Shown piece by piece: positions 35,822-45,011 of a stretch of DNA of 64,000 nt. The notes beneath the pieces were generated by a model, which saw nothing but the letters and a program-made list of their open reading frames with translations, did not search any database and was not told the DNA's origin. Numbering within the stretch: position 1 is the stretch's first letter; each line of letters opens with the position of its first letter. Source of the DNA: G965220305 sp965220305 (GTDB taxonomy: Bacteria; Chloroflexota; Dehalococcoidia; Lucifugimonadales; UBA3495); assembly GCA_965220305.1 (NCBI GenBank), contig OZ244817.1, forward strand, positions 1,302,001-1,366,000, given 5' to 3'. A program made the position numbers and the translations under genes.

Positions 35822-36500
35822 ACGGGCGCGGTACGTGGCCCCAGGTCGGGCATGATGAACACCCCCAGCCCGCCGTAGCCCTGGCGCGTCTTCAACACCA
35901 GGCTTTCCAGGTTCTGCAAAACGTACTGACGATTTTCCGGTTCCCGCAGATCATAGCGGACGGCCTGTTCCAGGATGGCCTCCTCACCCAGGTAGGACTT
36001 TATCATTTCCGGCACCCAGAGGAAAACCAGCTTGTCGTCGCAGGCTCCGGTGCCCAAAGCGTTGACCAAGACTACTTTATGGTCAAGGTAGGCTTCGGTC
36101 AAGCCGGGGACAAATAGCTCCAAGTCTTCGACGCGCCGGTATATTAAGTCTACCTCAAAGTCGCCCCCCATCGCTTTGGCCCAGACGCGCCCATTTGCTC
36201 CGATGTACAAGTCCGAGCCCTCGACCAGGGGGACGCCCAGCAACTCGGAAAGGTAACGGTGTTCAAAGAAGGCCGAACCGTACTTGCTGTCGGTCAGGAG
36301 CACACAGGTGGGCGACTCGGTGTCGCACAGGGAGAGGAACATTTCCTGGTAGGTTGACTTGATGTCGTACGGAATAATGTCGTAGCCCTGGGCCAACTCG
36401 GGCATGACCCGGAGACCGATTTCCGTCGCCTTGGCCTGGTAGGCGATGCCCGAGGGTACGCGCAGGTTGTCCTCCAGAATAAAGAAAGCATTGACGGTGA
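35822..36500 (-). pseudogene. Circularly permuted ATP-grasp protein, 5'-truncated, frame-broken at its 3' end
   Basis: Begins in mid-protein with VNAFFILEDNLRVPSGIAYQ and continues with MPELAQGYDIIPYDIKSTYQ, PTCVLLTDSKYGSAFFEH, VPLVEGSDLYIGANGRV, LIYRRVEDLELFVPG, LVNALGTGACDDKLVFLWVP and YGGLGVFIMPDLGPR. Near 35815 the frame breaks; the last 84 residues of the family continue in the frame of the next gene. The N-terminal roughly 150-200 residues are missing because the opposite strand becomes a Cache-domain gene at about 36490. Family members are thought to form peptide-like bonds with ATP; this copy is broken. Confidence 0.75.
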
Positions 36501-36804
36501 ATGGTACATGTTCATCATCGGGGAGGACGACCGGCTAATCGCCCACTCCACCGTTCCCGAGAATATTGGCCAGGACCTGAAGGGTGACCTGGGCACTGAC
36601 ATCAACGGGTATGTCTTCGGCGACAAGATGTTGTCTGCCACCGAGGAGGGCAAGTGGGTCGATTATGTTTACCTGAATCCGGCCCGCGATAATCAGCAGG
36701 AGACCAAGCATTCCTGGGTCGTGAAGCACGACGGGTTGCTCTTCGGCGCGGGTTGGTATGAGGTCAATTCCATTACTCATTTCCTGCTGCCGCCGGGTTT
36801 CTGA
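36484..36804 (+). pseudogene. Cache-domain sensor fragment, 5'-truncated
   Basis: The sequence starts ESIDGEWYMFIIGEDDRLIA and goes on with PENIGQDLKGDLGTDINGYV, EEGKWVDYVYLNPARDN and KHSWVVKHDGLLFGAGWYE, all typical of single Cache domains that sense small extracellular ligands. No start, signal peptide or upstream half is present. At its 5' edge it shares bases with the 5' edge of the opposite-strand ATP-grasp gene, so this is a rearrangement point. A TGA follows the LLPPGF end. Confidence 0.65.
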
Positions 36805-37149
36805 AACATTCCCCCCAGGGCCTTTCATTCAGCCAAGCGTTCAGGCTTAAGTCGCTCACCCCGAGTTTGTCGATGGGTCGGTACATACGCCCGCTCACCC
36901 TGAGCTTGTCGAAGGGCAGGCCCCCCATGAGCGGTTTTCCAGGGGCCATTTAAAGGCCCTAAAAAACGCCCGCGCCCACGTTTACCCTCCCGGTATTACG
37001 TGGTAGAGTGGAATTGTCGGCTCGCCTGTATTGGGCCTTGGCCTTCCGGTCAGTCCCATCAAGGAGGGCCAGGACTGTCAAACTGCCCGGCCTACCCCGC
37101 GCCGGCCCCCACTGCGCCAGGTCGGCAATCATCTCGGAGCATCCGCCTA
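36805..37149. other. Intergenic region with two TTCGACAAGCTCA-type repeats
   Basis: Holds GCTCACCCTGAGCTTGTCGA and GGG (around 36893-36916) and a diverged copy (GCTCACCCCGAGTTTGTCGA, 36854-36873). The rest shows no gene. The kinase gene begins at its end. Confidence 0.45.
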
Positions 37150-38248
37150 TTGGTCTACATCCCTCCAGGAACCATTCTCGGTCGCTACCGACTAATCGAA
37201 CAGCTAGGGCGCGGCGGTATGGCAACGGTGTTCCGTTGCCATGACCCCAACCTGGACCGGTTTGTCGCCATTAAGGTGCTGCCCTCCTTGTTCTCGGAAG
37301 ACGGCTCCTTCAGCGAACGGTTCGCCCGAGAAACCCAGACCATCGCCCGCCTCAACCACCCCAACATTCTGCGGGTCCACGACTTCGGGGAAGACAAAGG
37401 CTACAGTTATATCATCACCGAGCTAATCTACGGCGACAACCTGGCTGACCGGCTGACCGGCGCACTGCCAATAGAGGAAATCCTGGGGTACACCAAGCCG
37501 TTGGCCGAAGCCCTGGACTACGCCCACGGGTCAGGCGTGGTGCACCGGGACCTGAAACCGGCCAACGTTCTGCTCACCGAGAACGGTCAACCTATTCTGG
37601 CCGACTTCGGGCTGGCGCTGCTGAATGCAATCGACCACGCGCCACACCCAGGCCAACCAGGTGTTGGGCACGCCCGAGTACATGTCTCCGGAACAGGTGA
37701 TGGGAAAGGACGCCGACCGCCGCTCCGACCTGTATTCCTTCGGCGTTCTGCTATACCAGATGCTATTGGGGCGGGTCCCCTACAACGCGGAAACTCCCGC
37801 GGCTACCCTGATCGCCCATGTGCATCAGCCCCTGCCACTGCCCAGTCCAATCGACCCCAACCTGAACCGGAACGTGGAGTTGCTGCTGCTCAAGGCCCTG
37901 TCCAAGGAACCCAACGACAGGTTCCAGTCGGCGTCCGAAATCATCTCCGCCTTACAGTCCGCCGTTGGCCTCGGCGACTTTACAACAGGGGGTCGGCCAG
38001 AATCCAGAGCAGTTGCAGCGGTGGAACGACCCCGCATAACTGGGGCAGCCCCCCGAACCCCAGGCGTGGCCGCAGCCGCCAGCGGCACCGCCCCGGCCAG
38101 CTACAAAGCGCCATCCCCGCATGGGACGGCGTTCCTCGTATTGACTACTGGCCCCGGGCCAGCCGGTCAATCAGCCTGCGCGGGAGGCGCTGTGACCGCA
38201 TCCGGTCCTGGATGGTGGGGATGTCGTACTCCACCAAGTGGCGGGTAA
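37150..38248 (+). pseudogene. Serine/threonine protein kinase, one frame break, C-terminally shortened
   Basis: Starts at a TTG giving VYIPPGTILGRYRLIEQLGR. Kinase motifs in order: Gly loop LGRGGMATVF, VAIKVLP Lys, GVVHRDLKPANVLL, ADFGLALL. Near 37630 the frame changes and continues as GTPEYMSPEQ, DRRSDLYSFGVLLYQMLLG and DRFQSASEI, completing the kinase domain. After it come about 90 residues rich in Pro, Ala and Gly, with no membrane segment or sensor domain, so the usual C-terminal part of PknB-type kinases seems lost against the convergent phosphoesterase gene, with which it overlaps by about 100 bases. It would phosphorylate Ser/Thr of unknown targets. Confidence 0.75.
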
Positions 38249-38844
38249 CGGAGTTTTCCTCCGAATCGAATACGGCGTAGCTGGCCTCTGGTGTGCCGTC
38301 ACGGGGTTGGCCGACGCTGCCGGGGTTGATGATTATTCGTTCATCCCCCAATCTCAGCGGGACATCCGGGGAAGCTCCGCGGTAACGGTACGCCCTTCCT
38401 CGTAACGGCACACCCATGTCCCACGGGTGTGCCCCACCAGGCACCTACCGAAGCTTTCCTCCTGAAAGTTGGCCTGGGCTTTCTCTGCCGTGGACAGGTA
38501 CTCCCATACCGGGTTCCTGGGGCTGCCGTGCACCATAGTAAAGCCGTGGGCCTCCAGGCGGCCGGGCAACCAGCGCAAGAACTCCAGATGTTCCTCAGGC
38601 AACTGGCCCATCGTCCACTGCAAAGCGGCCCCCGCATAGAGATTGAACTCGGTTAGAGGACGGCAACCGAAATGTAGTCGTACTCCCTGAGAAGGTCTAT
38701 GCAGGCCCCCGGGTCCGGTCCATAACCAACAATGTCGCCCAGATGCCAAATCTGTTGAAACCCGCCGGTATGGTTGGCGTCTGCAACAACCTTACGGAAT
38801 GCTTCTAAGTTGCCGTGAACATCGGCGACAATCAAGAACCGCAA
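38145..38844 (-). pseudogene. Metallophosphoesterase (YfcE/DUF3225-like), two frame breaks
   Basis: Calcineurin-like fold assembled from three frames: MRFLIVADVHGNLEAFRKVV and IWHLGDIVGYGPDPGACIDL; then FTMVHGSPRNPVWEYL and CLVGHTRGTWVCRYEEGRTV; then IIINPGSVGQPRDGTPEASY and PRRLIDRLARG at the end. The breaks are near 38660 and 38370. At the first break the GNHD metal-binding motif is missing, which is more than a single-base error, so this copy is likely non-functional. Intact enzymes hydrolyse phosphodiesters or phosphoproteins with two metal ions. Confidence 0.7.
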
Positions 38845-38943
38845 GAGTCCCCCGGTAACCCTAGACTAGGAATATGGTACACCTCATACCAATATTCTAC
38901 GATGCCCTTCCCGCCTTTAGATTTCCGGATGCCCAACTGCCGG

Positions 38944-39495
38944 CTACTGTCCAGACCGGTCCCGCGGGGGCGCGCCACCCCGGGCCGGTCCGCTGCCAAA
39001 GAAACCCTCGCTTCCTTCCGGAACAATCAAAATGGTCCGGGCAGCCACCGCCCCGTCGGGCCCGCGTTGGCCCATGACCCTAATTCGCGCTCCCTCGGTG
39101 AGGCCCTCACGTCCAACATCGGTGACCTTGCTGATGGCGGTTTCCTCGCCTACCTCAACCACCAGCGGGCCCCGGGAAGTGTCGATAGTAAGGGTATTTT
39201 CCTCTATCTTGGCAATGGGTCCGGTCATACTCCGGTCCCCGGCCCGGCCACCAAAGCCCGCCGGTCCAGCTCCGCCACCTGCCGCCGACTGTTGCCCGTC
39301 CCGGGCTGCCCGTCCCGTCGCCTGTGCGCCGTTGCCCCGCTGCCCACTACCAGGGCCAAACCCGGCCTGGGAAGCCTCGACCGGGTTGTTGGACCCTTGC
39401 CCATTCCCCAGGGCAACACCGCCGGCGAATGCCCCGCCGACGCTGACCCCCAGGGCCAGCACCAGGGACAAAAGAATGACGAAGGGCTTGGACAT
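38944..39495 (-). CDS. Secreted DUF5666-type protein
   Basis: 183 residues. Signal peptide MSKPFVILLSLVLALGVSVG and AFAGG, a low-complexity Gly/Ala/Gln linker, then MTGPIAKIEENTLTIDTSRG, VVEVGEETAISKVTD and GARIRVMGQRGPDGAVAART, an OB-like DUF5666 beta-barrel. Last gene of the operon with the ABC transporter, starting 12 bases after the permease stop. The role is unknown. Confidence 0.75.
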   Translation of the reverse strand: MSKPFVILLSLVLALGVSVGGAFAGGVALGNGQGSNNPVEASQAGFGPGSGQRGNGAQATGRAARDGQQSAAGGGAGPAGFGGRAGDRSMTGPIAKIEENTLTIDTSRGPLVVEVGEETAISKVTDVGREGLTEGARIRVMGQRGPDGAVAARTILIVPEGSEGFFGSGPARGGAPPRDRSGQ

Positions 39496-39507
39496 GATGG
39501 CTCCTCC

Positions 39508-40755
39508 TTATTCGTAGCGCAGTGCGTCAATGGGATGCAGCCGGGCCGCCCGCACCGCCGGGTAAATGCCGAAGAAGAGCCCAATGGCCGCCGAAACGGC
39601 CAGGGCCAACACCGCTATATCTCCACTGAAAGCAGTCTGGCTGGGTTGGTTCCCCAGCAGGGTCCGGCCATTGAGCGCCCAAGTAAGGAACAGCCCCAGA
39701 AGCACACCGAAACCTCCGCCGCCCAGGCTCAACAGGGTGGCCTCGGATACGAACTGGAGCAGGATGTCCCGCCTTTTGGCCCCCATAGCCTTTCTGATGC
39801 CAATCTCCCGGGTACGCTCCGTAACAGAAACCAGCATGATGTTCATGATGCCGATACCCCCGACCAGGAGGGAGATGCCGGCAATGGCCCCCAGGAATAT
39901 GACGAAAGTGTTGGTAGTCTCCTCCAGGGCTTCAATGGCCTCCTGCTGGCTGGTCACGGTGAAGTCGTCATCGCCGGTTATCCGGTGACGCAGCCGCAAC
40001 ACCGTGACAACTTCCTGCAAGGCGGCGTCCATCGCCAGCACATCGGGCATTCGCACGTTGATGGAATCGACGCTGATGCCGCCCTGAGCGGTGCGCTGGG
40101 AACTGAGCCGGTAGTAGGCGGTGGTGATGGGCACCAGGACCTGATCATCCAGGCTACCCAGGAAGCCGGAACCCTTGCTTTCCAACACCCCGATAACCTG
40201 GAACTGGCGCCCGTTGATACGGACCTTCTGCCCCACCGGGTCGCGGAACCCAAACAGTTCCTCCGATACCCCAGCCCCCAAGACAGCCACCTGGGCATTG
40301 GATTCAACCTGCCCGGCGGAAATGAATTCACCGGAGCTTACGGGAAAGTTGCGGACGTGTTCGTACTGGGGAGTCACCCCCACCACCCGTGTGGACGTGT
40401 TGTTTCTTCCGGCCACCACCTGGCCCGAGGTGCGTAGCTCCGGCGCGACGGCGGATACCGAAGGAGCGAATACCGGGTCGACCAGCGCGTAGGCATCCTC
40501 CAGCGTCAACGTGGCGGCGCTGCCCTGGCCTTGGGATACTCCTCCCTGGCTGACACCTCCGGGCCTGACGAATAGCAGGTTGGTGCCCAGTGTCTGAATG
40601 CGGCTGGTGATGGTCTCCTGGACGCCCCTACCGATAGCCATCAGAGAGATGACCGCAGCCACTCCGATGACAATTCCCAGGAGGGTAAGGCCCGCCCGCA
40701 GCTTGTTGGCGCCCAGGGATGCCAGGGCGATGCGGAAAGTAGTTAAGGGACTCAT
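39508..40755 (-). CDS. MacB/FtsX-type ABC transporter permease
   Basis: 415 residues. First membrane segment in LGIVIGVAAVISLMAIGRG, a large extracytoplasmic domain (residues 55-285), and three further membrane segments: FLGAIAGISLLVGGIGIMN, the RTREIGIRKAMGAKRRDILL block, LGGGGFGVLLGLFLTWAL and the last before LHPIDALRYE at the C terminus. This is the MacB layout, in which the permease transmits ATP hydrolysis to an adaptor. The ATG overlaps the stop of the ATPase gene (ATGA). Confidence 0.9.
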   Translation of the reverse strand: MSPLTTFRIALASLGANKLRAGLTLLGIVIGVAAVISLMAIGRGVQETITSRIQTLGTNLLFVRPGGVSQGGVSQGQGSAATLTLEDAYALVDPVFAPSVSAVAPELRTSGQVVAGRNNTSTRVVGVTPQYEHVRNFPVSSGEFISAGQVESNAQVAVLGAGVSEELFGFRDPVGQKVRINGRQFQVIGVLESKGSGFLGSLDDQVLVPITTAYYRLSSQRTAQGGISVDSINVRMPDVLAMDAALQEVVTVLRLRHRITGDDDFTVTSQQEAIEALEETTNTFVIFLGAIAGISLLVGGIGIMNIMLVSVTERTREIGIRKAMGAKRRDILLQFVSEATLLSLGGGGFGVLLGLFLTWALNGRTLLGNQPSQTAFSGDIAVLALAVSAAIGLFFGIYPAVRAARLHPIDALRYE

Positions 40756-41474
40756 CGTACCGCCTCACCGCCGGGCAGGCCCACGGAGGTGGAATGAGGT
40801 GCCGCCACCGGCTGGTCGCCAACCACCATTCCGTCCCGCATGGACACGATACGTCGGGTGGAAGCGGCAATGTCGGCCTCGTGGGTGACCACTATCACCG
40901 TCAGTCCCTCCTCCCGGTTCAGGCGTTGCAGAATATCTACGATTTCCTGGCTGGACTGGGTATCCAGGTTTCCGGTAGGCTCGTCGGCCAACAGGATGGC
41001 CGGATTCTTCACCAGCGCCCGGGCAATACCCACCCGCTGCTGTTGCCCCCCGGAAAGCTCGGTGGGTCGATGTTTGACCCGGTCGGCCAGTCCGACCCGT
41101 TCCAGGGCCTCAACCGAGCGTCGGCGGCGGTCGCCACCGGAGCCGTATAACAAGGGTAGCTCCACGTTGGCCTGGGCGGTAAGGCGGGGCAGCAAATTGT
41201 AAGTCTGGAAAATGAAGCCGATTTTCCGGTTGCGAATTTCCGCCAGTCGGTCGTCGCTCAAACCCCCGACGTCCTCACCATCCAGGAGATACCTTCCCGA
41301 GCTGGGGACGTCCAAGCAACCCAGGATGTTCATCAGGGTGGATTTACCCGAGCCTGAAGCCCCCATGATAGCCACCATCTCTCCGTCCTCGATGGAAAGA
41401 GTAACACCTCCCAGGGCGGCAACCTCTACCCGGCCCATCTGGTAAATCTTGGTCACATCTTCCAGGCTAATCAC
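40752..41474 (-). CDS. MacB/LolD-type ABC transporter ATP-binding protein
   Basis: 240 residues. Walker A GASGSGKSTLMNILG near residue 35, Q-loop in FIFQTYNLLPRLTA, signature LSGGQQQRVGIARAL, Walker B ILLADEPTGNLD and the H-loop in VTHEADIA. It would energise the following permease together with the upstream adaptor, in an efflux or export system of MacAB type. Confidence 0.93.
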   Translation of the reverse strand: MISLEDVTKIYQMGRVEVAALGGVTLSIEDGEMVAIMGASGSGKSTLMNILGCLDVPSSGRYLLDGEDVGGLSDDRLAEIRNRKIGFIFQTYNLLPRLTAQANVELPLLYGSGGDRRRRSVEALERVGLADRVKHRPTELSGGQQQRVGIARALVKNPAILLADEPTGNLDTQSSQEIVDILQRLNREEGLTVIVVTHEADIAASTRRIVSMRDGMVVGDQPVAAPHSTSVGLPGGEAVR

Positions 41475-41504
41475 GGGCTGCCCCTCCCAAATTCGGTGAC
41501 AAGA

Positions 41505-43610
41505 CTATCTCCGGCCACTGCTGGATCTGCTGCGGAATCCACCGCCGGTGGTATTTCTGAACTGGCGGAAGCTGAATCTACTGGTGGATATTTCGCCGCT
41601 TTCAATGACGACCTTATCCCCTTGGGACAACCCCTGGCTCACCGATACCCAGAAACCATCGCTGTACCCCAGGGTCACCGGCTTCTCCTCTACTCCCAAG
41701 CTGGTCATTACCCGCACGACGGGCTGGTCAAAGCTGCCGTAGAGGGCCTGTTCAGGCACCATCAGGACATTCTGTTCTTCCCGAAGGATGATATTGGCGA
41801 CGGCGCTCAGGCCCTCCCGGGGCTCGACTCCCCCGGGCATTTCCACTTCTATGCGAATGGGATAGCTAACTACCCCCTGCTGGTTCTGCGCCGACGCCGC
41901 AATCTCCGACACCCTTCCCTCAAAGGTCTCCCCGGGAAGGGCATCCAGGGTGACCTGCGCCGGCACGCCCACCTGCACCGACAGAACGTCTATCTCGTCA
42001 ACAATGCCCTCCACTTCCATGACGTTGGGCGATACCACCTCAACGATCACGGTTTCAGCCCCCACCGCGTCGCCTTCCTCAACGTTGACCAGGGTAACCA
42101 AGCCGTCTATGGGCGACTTGAGGGTGGACTTGTCCAACAACCGGAGGGCTTCTTCCAAGGCCAACTGGCTGGAAACAACCTGGGCCTCTCTCAAGGCCAC
42201 CTCCAAGGGGTCCGGCCCGGCCAAAAGGTCTGCCAACACTTCTTGGGCTTCCTCCAGGCTGGCCTGGGCCAGGACGACCTGGGCCTCTCGCAAGGCGACC
42301 TCCAGGGAGTCGGCCCCTTCCAACATCTCCACCAGGTCTTGCTCCGCCTGGTCCAGGGTGGCCCGGGCCAATTCAAGCTGGGCCTGCTTGAGACCCACTT
42401 CCAGGGGATCGAGTCCCAACTTCAGGTCGGCCAGCGATTGGTCGGCCAGGGTCAGGTCTGCCTGGGTTACCTGGACCGTTGCTTCCAAGCGCTGGCGTTC
42501 CAGGGGGTCCGGCCCCCCGCCCAGCTCAGACAGCCGTTCACTGGCTTCTGCGAGTTGCTCTTCGGCCAGTTCGACCTGGGCTTCCAGTTGTTCCACCTCG
42601 ATCACCTCGGTCCGCAGGGCCTCGTAGAAGTCTCGCTTGATTTCCACAATTCCTTGCATTCGCGATATGTGGAAGTCCATCCCATAGGCTCCTTCATCCT
42701 TGGCGCGGAGGTAGGCTTGCAGGGCGTTCTGCGACTCCGACAGATCGGCTTCCGCCACGGCCTTGTCGTCGCGGGTCTGGACCAGCCGACCACCGCCCCT
42801 CTCTTCAAAATCGGTCAGGGCCAGCCGGGCGTCCTCCAGGGCAGCCTCGACATCGTGTAAGTCCTTAACCGCCTGGGCCGATTCCAGGGAATAGTTAAGC
42901 TCAAGGTTGGCCAGGGCCTGCCGGGTGTCCTGCAACGTGACTTCGGCTTCGTACCTGGCCTGCACCGCTTCGGCCAAGCCCAAGTCGAAGTCCGGAGTCA
43001 GGTTGGTCAACGCTTCCTCCGCCCCTTGCAGGTTGGACCTGGCTGCGGCGGCCATCTCCCGCTGCGACTTGACGGTCTCTTCGGTATAGGGCTCTCTGGC
43101 GTCGTCCAATGCCTTATTAGCCTGCTGCAACTGGAACTCGGCATCCGCCACCTGCTCGGCAGCCTGGGCCAGCTCCACGCCGGTGAATCCAACCCTGGCA
43201 TCTTCAAGGAGTTCTTGGACGACCTCCAGGTCGAACCGGGCCTGCGCGACGCCTTGTTGCAAGGCCGCCACCGTGACCGCGTCCAGTTTGGCCAACTCCT
43301 GTCCCTGGCTGACGGTCTGGTTGGGTTCCGCCAAGACCTCCACCACCGTGCCCCCGGTTTCAAAAGTCAGCGGCTCCCGCTGGGGGAAGGTGAAGGTCCC
43401 GCTGGTGGACACCTGGTTGACCAGGTTGCCAAGCCGCACCGGCAGGACTTGCTGGCCCTCGGTCAACTCTGCCTGAACGCCATTGGCGCCCTGGTAATAA
43501 GCGCCGTAGGTGGCTCCAGCCGAACCCAGGAAGACAATCACCAGGGCGGCAATCTGCCACAGTCTCAGGGCCTTGACCGCGTTGATTAAGCCGTTAGCCA
43601 GCTTCTCCAT
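41505..43610 (-). CDS. HlyD/MacA-like periplasmic adaptor with long repetitive coiled coil
   Basis: 701 residues, much longer than usual adaptors (about 350-450). N-terminal membrane anchor (LWQIAALVIVFLGSAGATYG), first biotinyl-lipoyl half (TGGTVVEVLAEPNQTVSQGQ), then about 400 residues of coiled coil. The last part has three-and-a-half 33-residue repeats starting GPDPLE, GLDPLE, GADSLE, GPDPLE (nt about 42150-42530). Then the second lipoyl half (LKSPIDGLVTLVNVEEGDAV), a beta-barrel and the membrane-proximal domain. It links the ABC transporter to the cell envelope. Spacing of 31 bases to the ATPase supports an operon. Confidence 0.85.
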   Translation of the reverse strand: MEKLANGLINAVKALRLWQIAALVIVFLGSAGATYGAYYQGANGVQAELTEGQQVLPVRLGNLVNQVSTSGTFTFPQREPLTFETGGTVVEVLAEPNQTVSQGQELAKLDAVTVAALQQGVAQARFDLEVVQELLEDARVGFTGVELAQAAEQVADAEFQLQQANKALDDAREPYTEETVKSQREMAAAARSNLQGAEEALTNLTPDFDLGLAEAVQARYEAEVTLQDTRQALANLELNYSLESAQAVKDLHDVEAALEDARLALTDFEERGGGRLVQTRDDKAVAEADLSESQNALQAYLRAKDEGAYGMDFHISRMQGIVEIKRDFYEALRTEVIEVEQLEAQVELAEEQLAEASERLSELGGGPDPLERQRLEATVQVTQADLTLADQSLADLKLGLDPLEVGLKQAQLELARATLDQAEQDLVEMLEGADSLEVALREAQVVLAQASLEEAQEVLADLLAGPDPLEVALREAQVVSSQLALEEALRLLDKSTLKSPIDGLVTLVNVEEGDAVGAETVIVEVVSPNVMEVEGIVDEIDVLSVQVGVPAQVTLDALPGETFEGRVSEIAASAQNQQGVVSYPIRIEVEMPGGVEPREGLSAVANIILREEQNVLMVPEQALYGSFDQPVVRVMTSLGVEEKPVTLGYSDGFWVSVSQGLSQGDKVVIESGEISTSRFSFRQFRNTTGGGFRSRSSSGRR

Positions 43611-43628
43611 TGCTCCTACTCCTACGGG

Positions 43629-45011
43629 TCAGATAGACGCCGGTTGAATCGGGTCCAGGGGCAGGTCAAAAGAGAACCGCGCGCCATTGCCGGGAGAGCT
43701 TTCGACCCGGATTTGGCCCTGGTGCGCCTCCACCAGTTGTTTGGCGATAGTAAGCCCCAGCCCGGTACCGCCGGTGGACCTGGCGCGGGAGGGGTCCACC
43801 CGGTAGAATCGCTCGAACACGTTGGGCAGGTCATTCGCCGGTATCCCGGGCCCGGAGTCGGCCACCGTGACCCGGGCATTGCCGCCGGTCACCGCCGCTG
43901 AAATCGTGACGGTGGTGCCTGGCGGAGCGTGGCGCACCCCGTTTTCCAGGAGGTTTGCCATCACCTGGGCGATTCGGGTGCGGTCCAACCGTACCTGCGG
44001 CAAGTCGGGCGGGACTTCCAACGCCAGCTCCACCCCCTTCAGGTCGGCCCGAGGCCGAAAGGCCAAGACCGTATCTTCCAGGAGGCTGGAAAGCGACTCC
44101 ATCTGATAGTCCAAATGCAGGACGCCCGCCTCGGCCTGGGCCAAGAGCCTCAGGTCTTCCACCAGCAGGGCGAGATGCAGTACCTGGTTGTGAATGGTGT
44201 TGATTGTAGCCTGGTTGGGCTGGAGCAGCCCGTCCTTGATGGCTTCCAGGTAGCCCTGGATGTTGGAAAGGGGAGTCCTGATTTCGTGGGCGACGTCGGC
44301 CACCAGGTTCCGGCGCTGGGCCTCCAGCCTCTCCAGGTTCTCAGCCATGACATTGAAGGTGCGGGCCAACTGGGTCATCTCGCTGGGACCGGAGACGGAC
44401 ACCCGCTGGGATAGGTTGCCCCGTCCCAACTCCCGGGCTGCCGAACTCAGGGTGCGTATCGGCGACAGCAGCCATCGGGAGGTGAAGGATACCAACAGAA
44501 TCCCACCCGCACCCGCCGCCAAGCCGGTCCAAAGAAGGGATCGATCAACGGCGGAGACCAACCGGCTAACCGCGGGCTCCCGGGGGAACCGGGAAGCCTC
44601 GGTGAGGATAACGGGGGCCATGGTCACGGTCCCGACTTCATCGCTCCCGACGGTGATGGGAAGTCGGTGGCCCTTCCTCCCCGGCCCATGCCAATGGCCG
44701 CCCTGTTCTTTATGGGAGTCACCGACCAGTTTGCCTTCCGCGTCGTTAACCAGGATTCTGCGGTCGGTAAGGGGTACCGACTGCTCCAAGGCCGGTTGCA
44801 ACTCGGCCCAGCCATCCCGAGAGGAATAATGCTTGGACAGGAATCCCTGGAGCCGCGCGGCCCGGACCTCCTGCCGGCGGTCCTCAAAGCGGTCAACTTC
44901 CCGTTGGGCCGCGTGTCCCACGTAGAGGCTGACGCCGGCCAGGGCCAGGGCCAGAGCGACGGCGAAAGCCAGCACGGCGCGGAATTGCAGGCTGGAGAAC
45001 AACTCACGCAT
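43629..45011 (-). CDS. Sensor histidine kinase (HAMP, HisKA, HATPase)
   Basis: 460 residues from the ATG at 45011, which overlaps the end of the response-regulator gene. TM1 (FRAVLAFAVALALALAGVSL), an extracytoplasmic sensor region, TM2 (GLAAGAGGILLVSF), HAMP linker, phospho-acceptor block DVAHEIRTPLSNIQGYLEAI, N box QVMANLLENGVRHAPPGTTV, G1 DSGPGIPANDLP and G2 STGGTGLGLTIAKQL. All catalytic boxes are intact. It probably controls the adaptor-ABC operon downstream through the regulator encoded just before it. Confidence 0.92.
   Translation of the reverse strand: MRELFSSLQFRAVLAFAVALALALAGVSLYVGHAAQREVDRFEDRRQEVRAARLQGFLSKHYSSRDGWAELQPALEQSVPLTDRRILVNDAEGKLVGDSHKEQGGHWHGPGRKGHRLPITVGSDEVGTVTMAPVILTEASRFPREPAVSRLVSAVDRSLLWTGLAAGAGGILLVSFTSRWLLSPIRTLSSAARELGRGNLSQRVSVSGPSEMTQLARTFNVMAENLERLEAQRRNLVADVAHEIRTPLSNIQGYLEAIKDGLLQPNQATINTIHNQVLHLALLVEDLRLLAQAEAGVLHLDYQMESLSSLLEDTVLAFRPRADLKGVELALEVPPDLPQVRLDRTRIAQVMANLLENGVRHAPPGTTVTISAAVTGGNARVTVADSGPGIPANDLPNVFERFYRVDPSRARSTGGTGLGLTIAKQLVEAHQGQIRVESSPGNGARFSFDLPLDPIQPASI

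Noticed and set aside
38815..40437. 540-codon plus-strand open frame
   Set aside because: It is the antisense of the DUF5666 and permease genes, which have full motifs.
41496..42860. 454-codon plus-strand open frame
   Set aside because: Low-complexity antisense shadow of the HlyD-like coiled coil.
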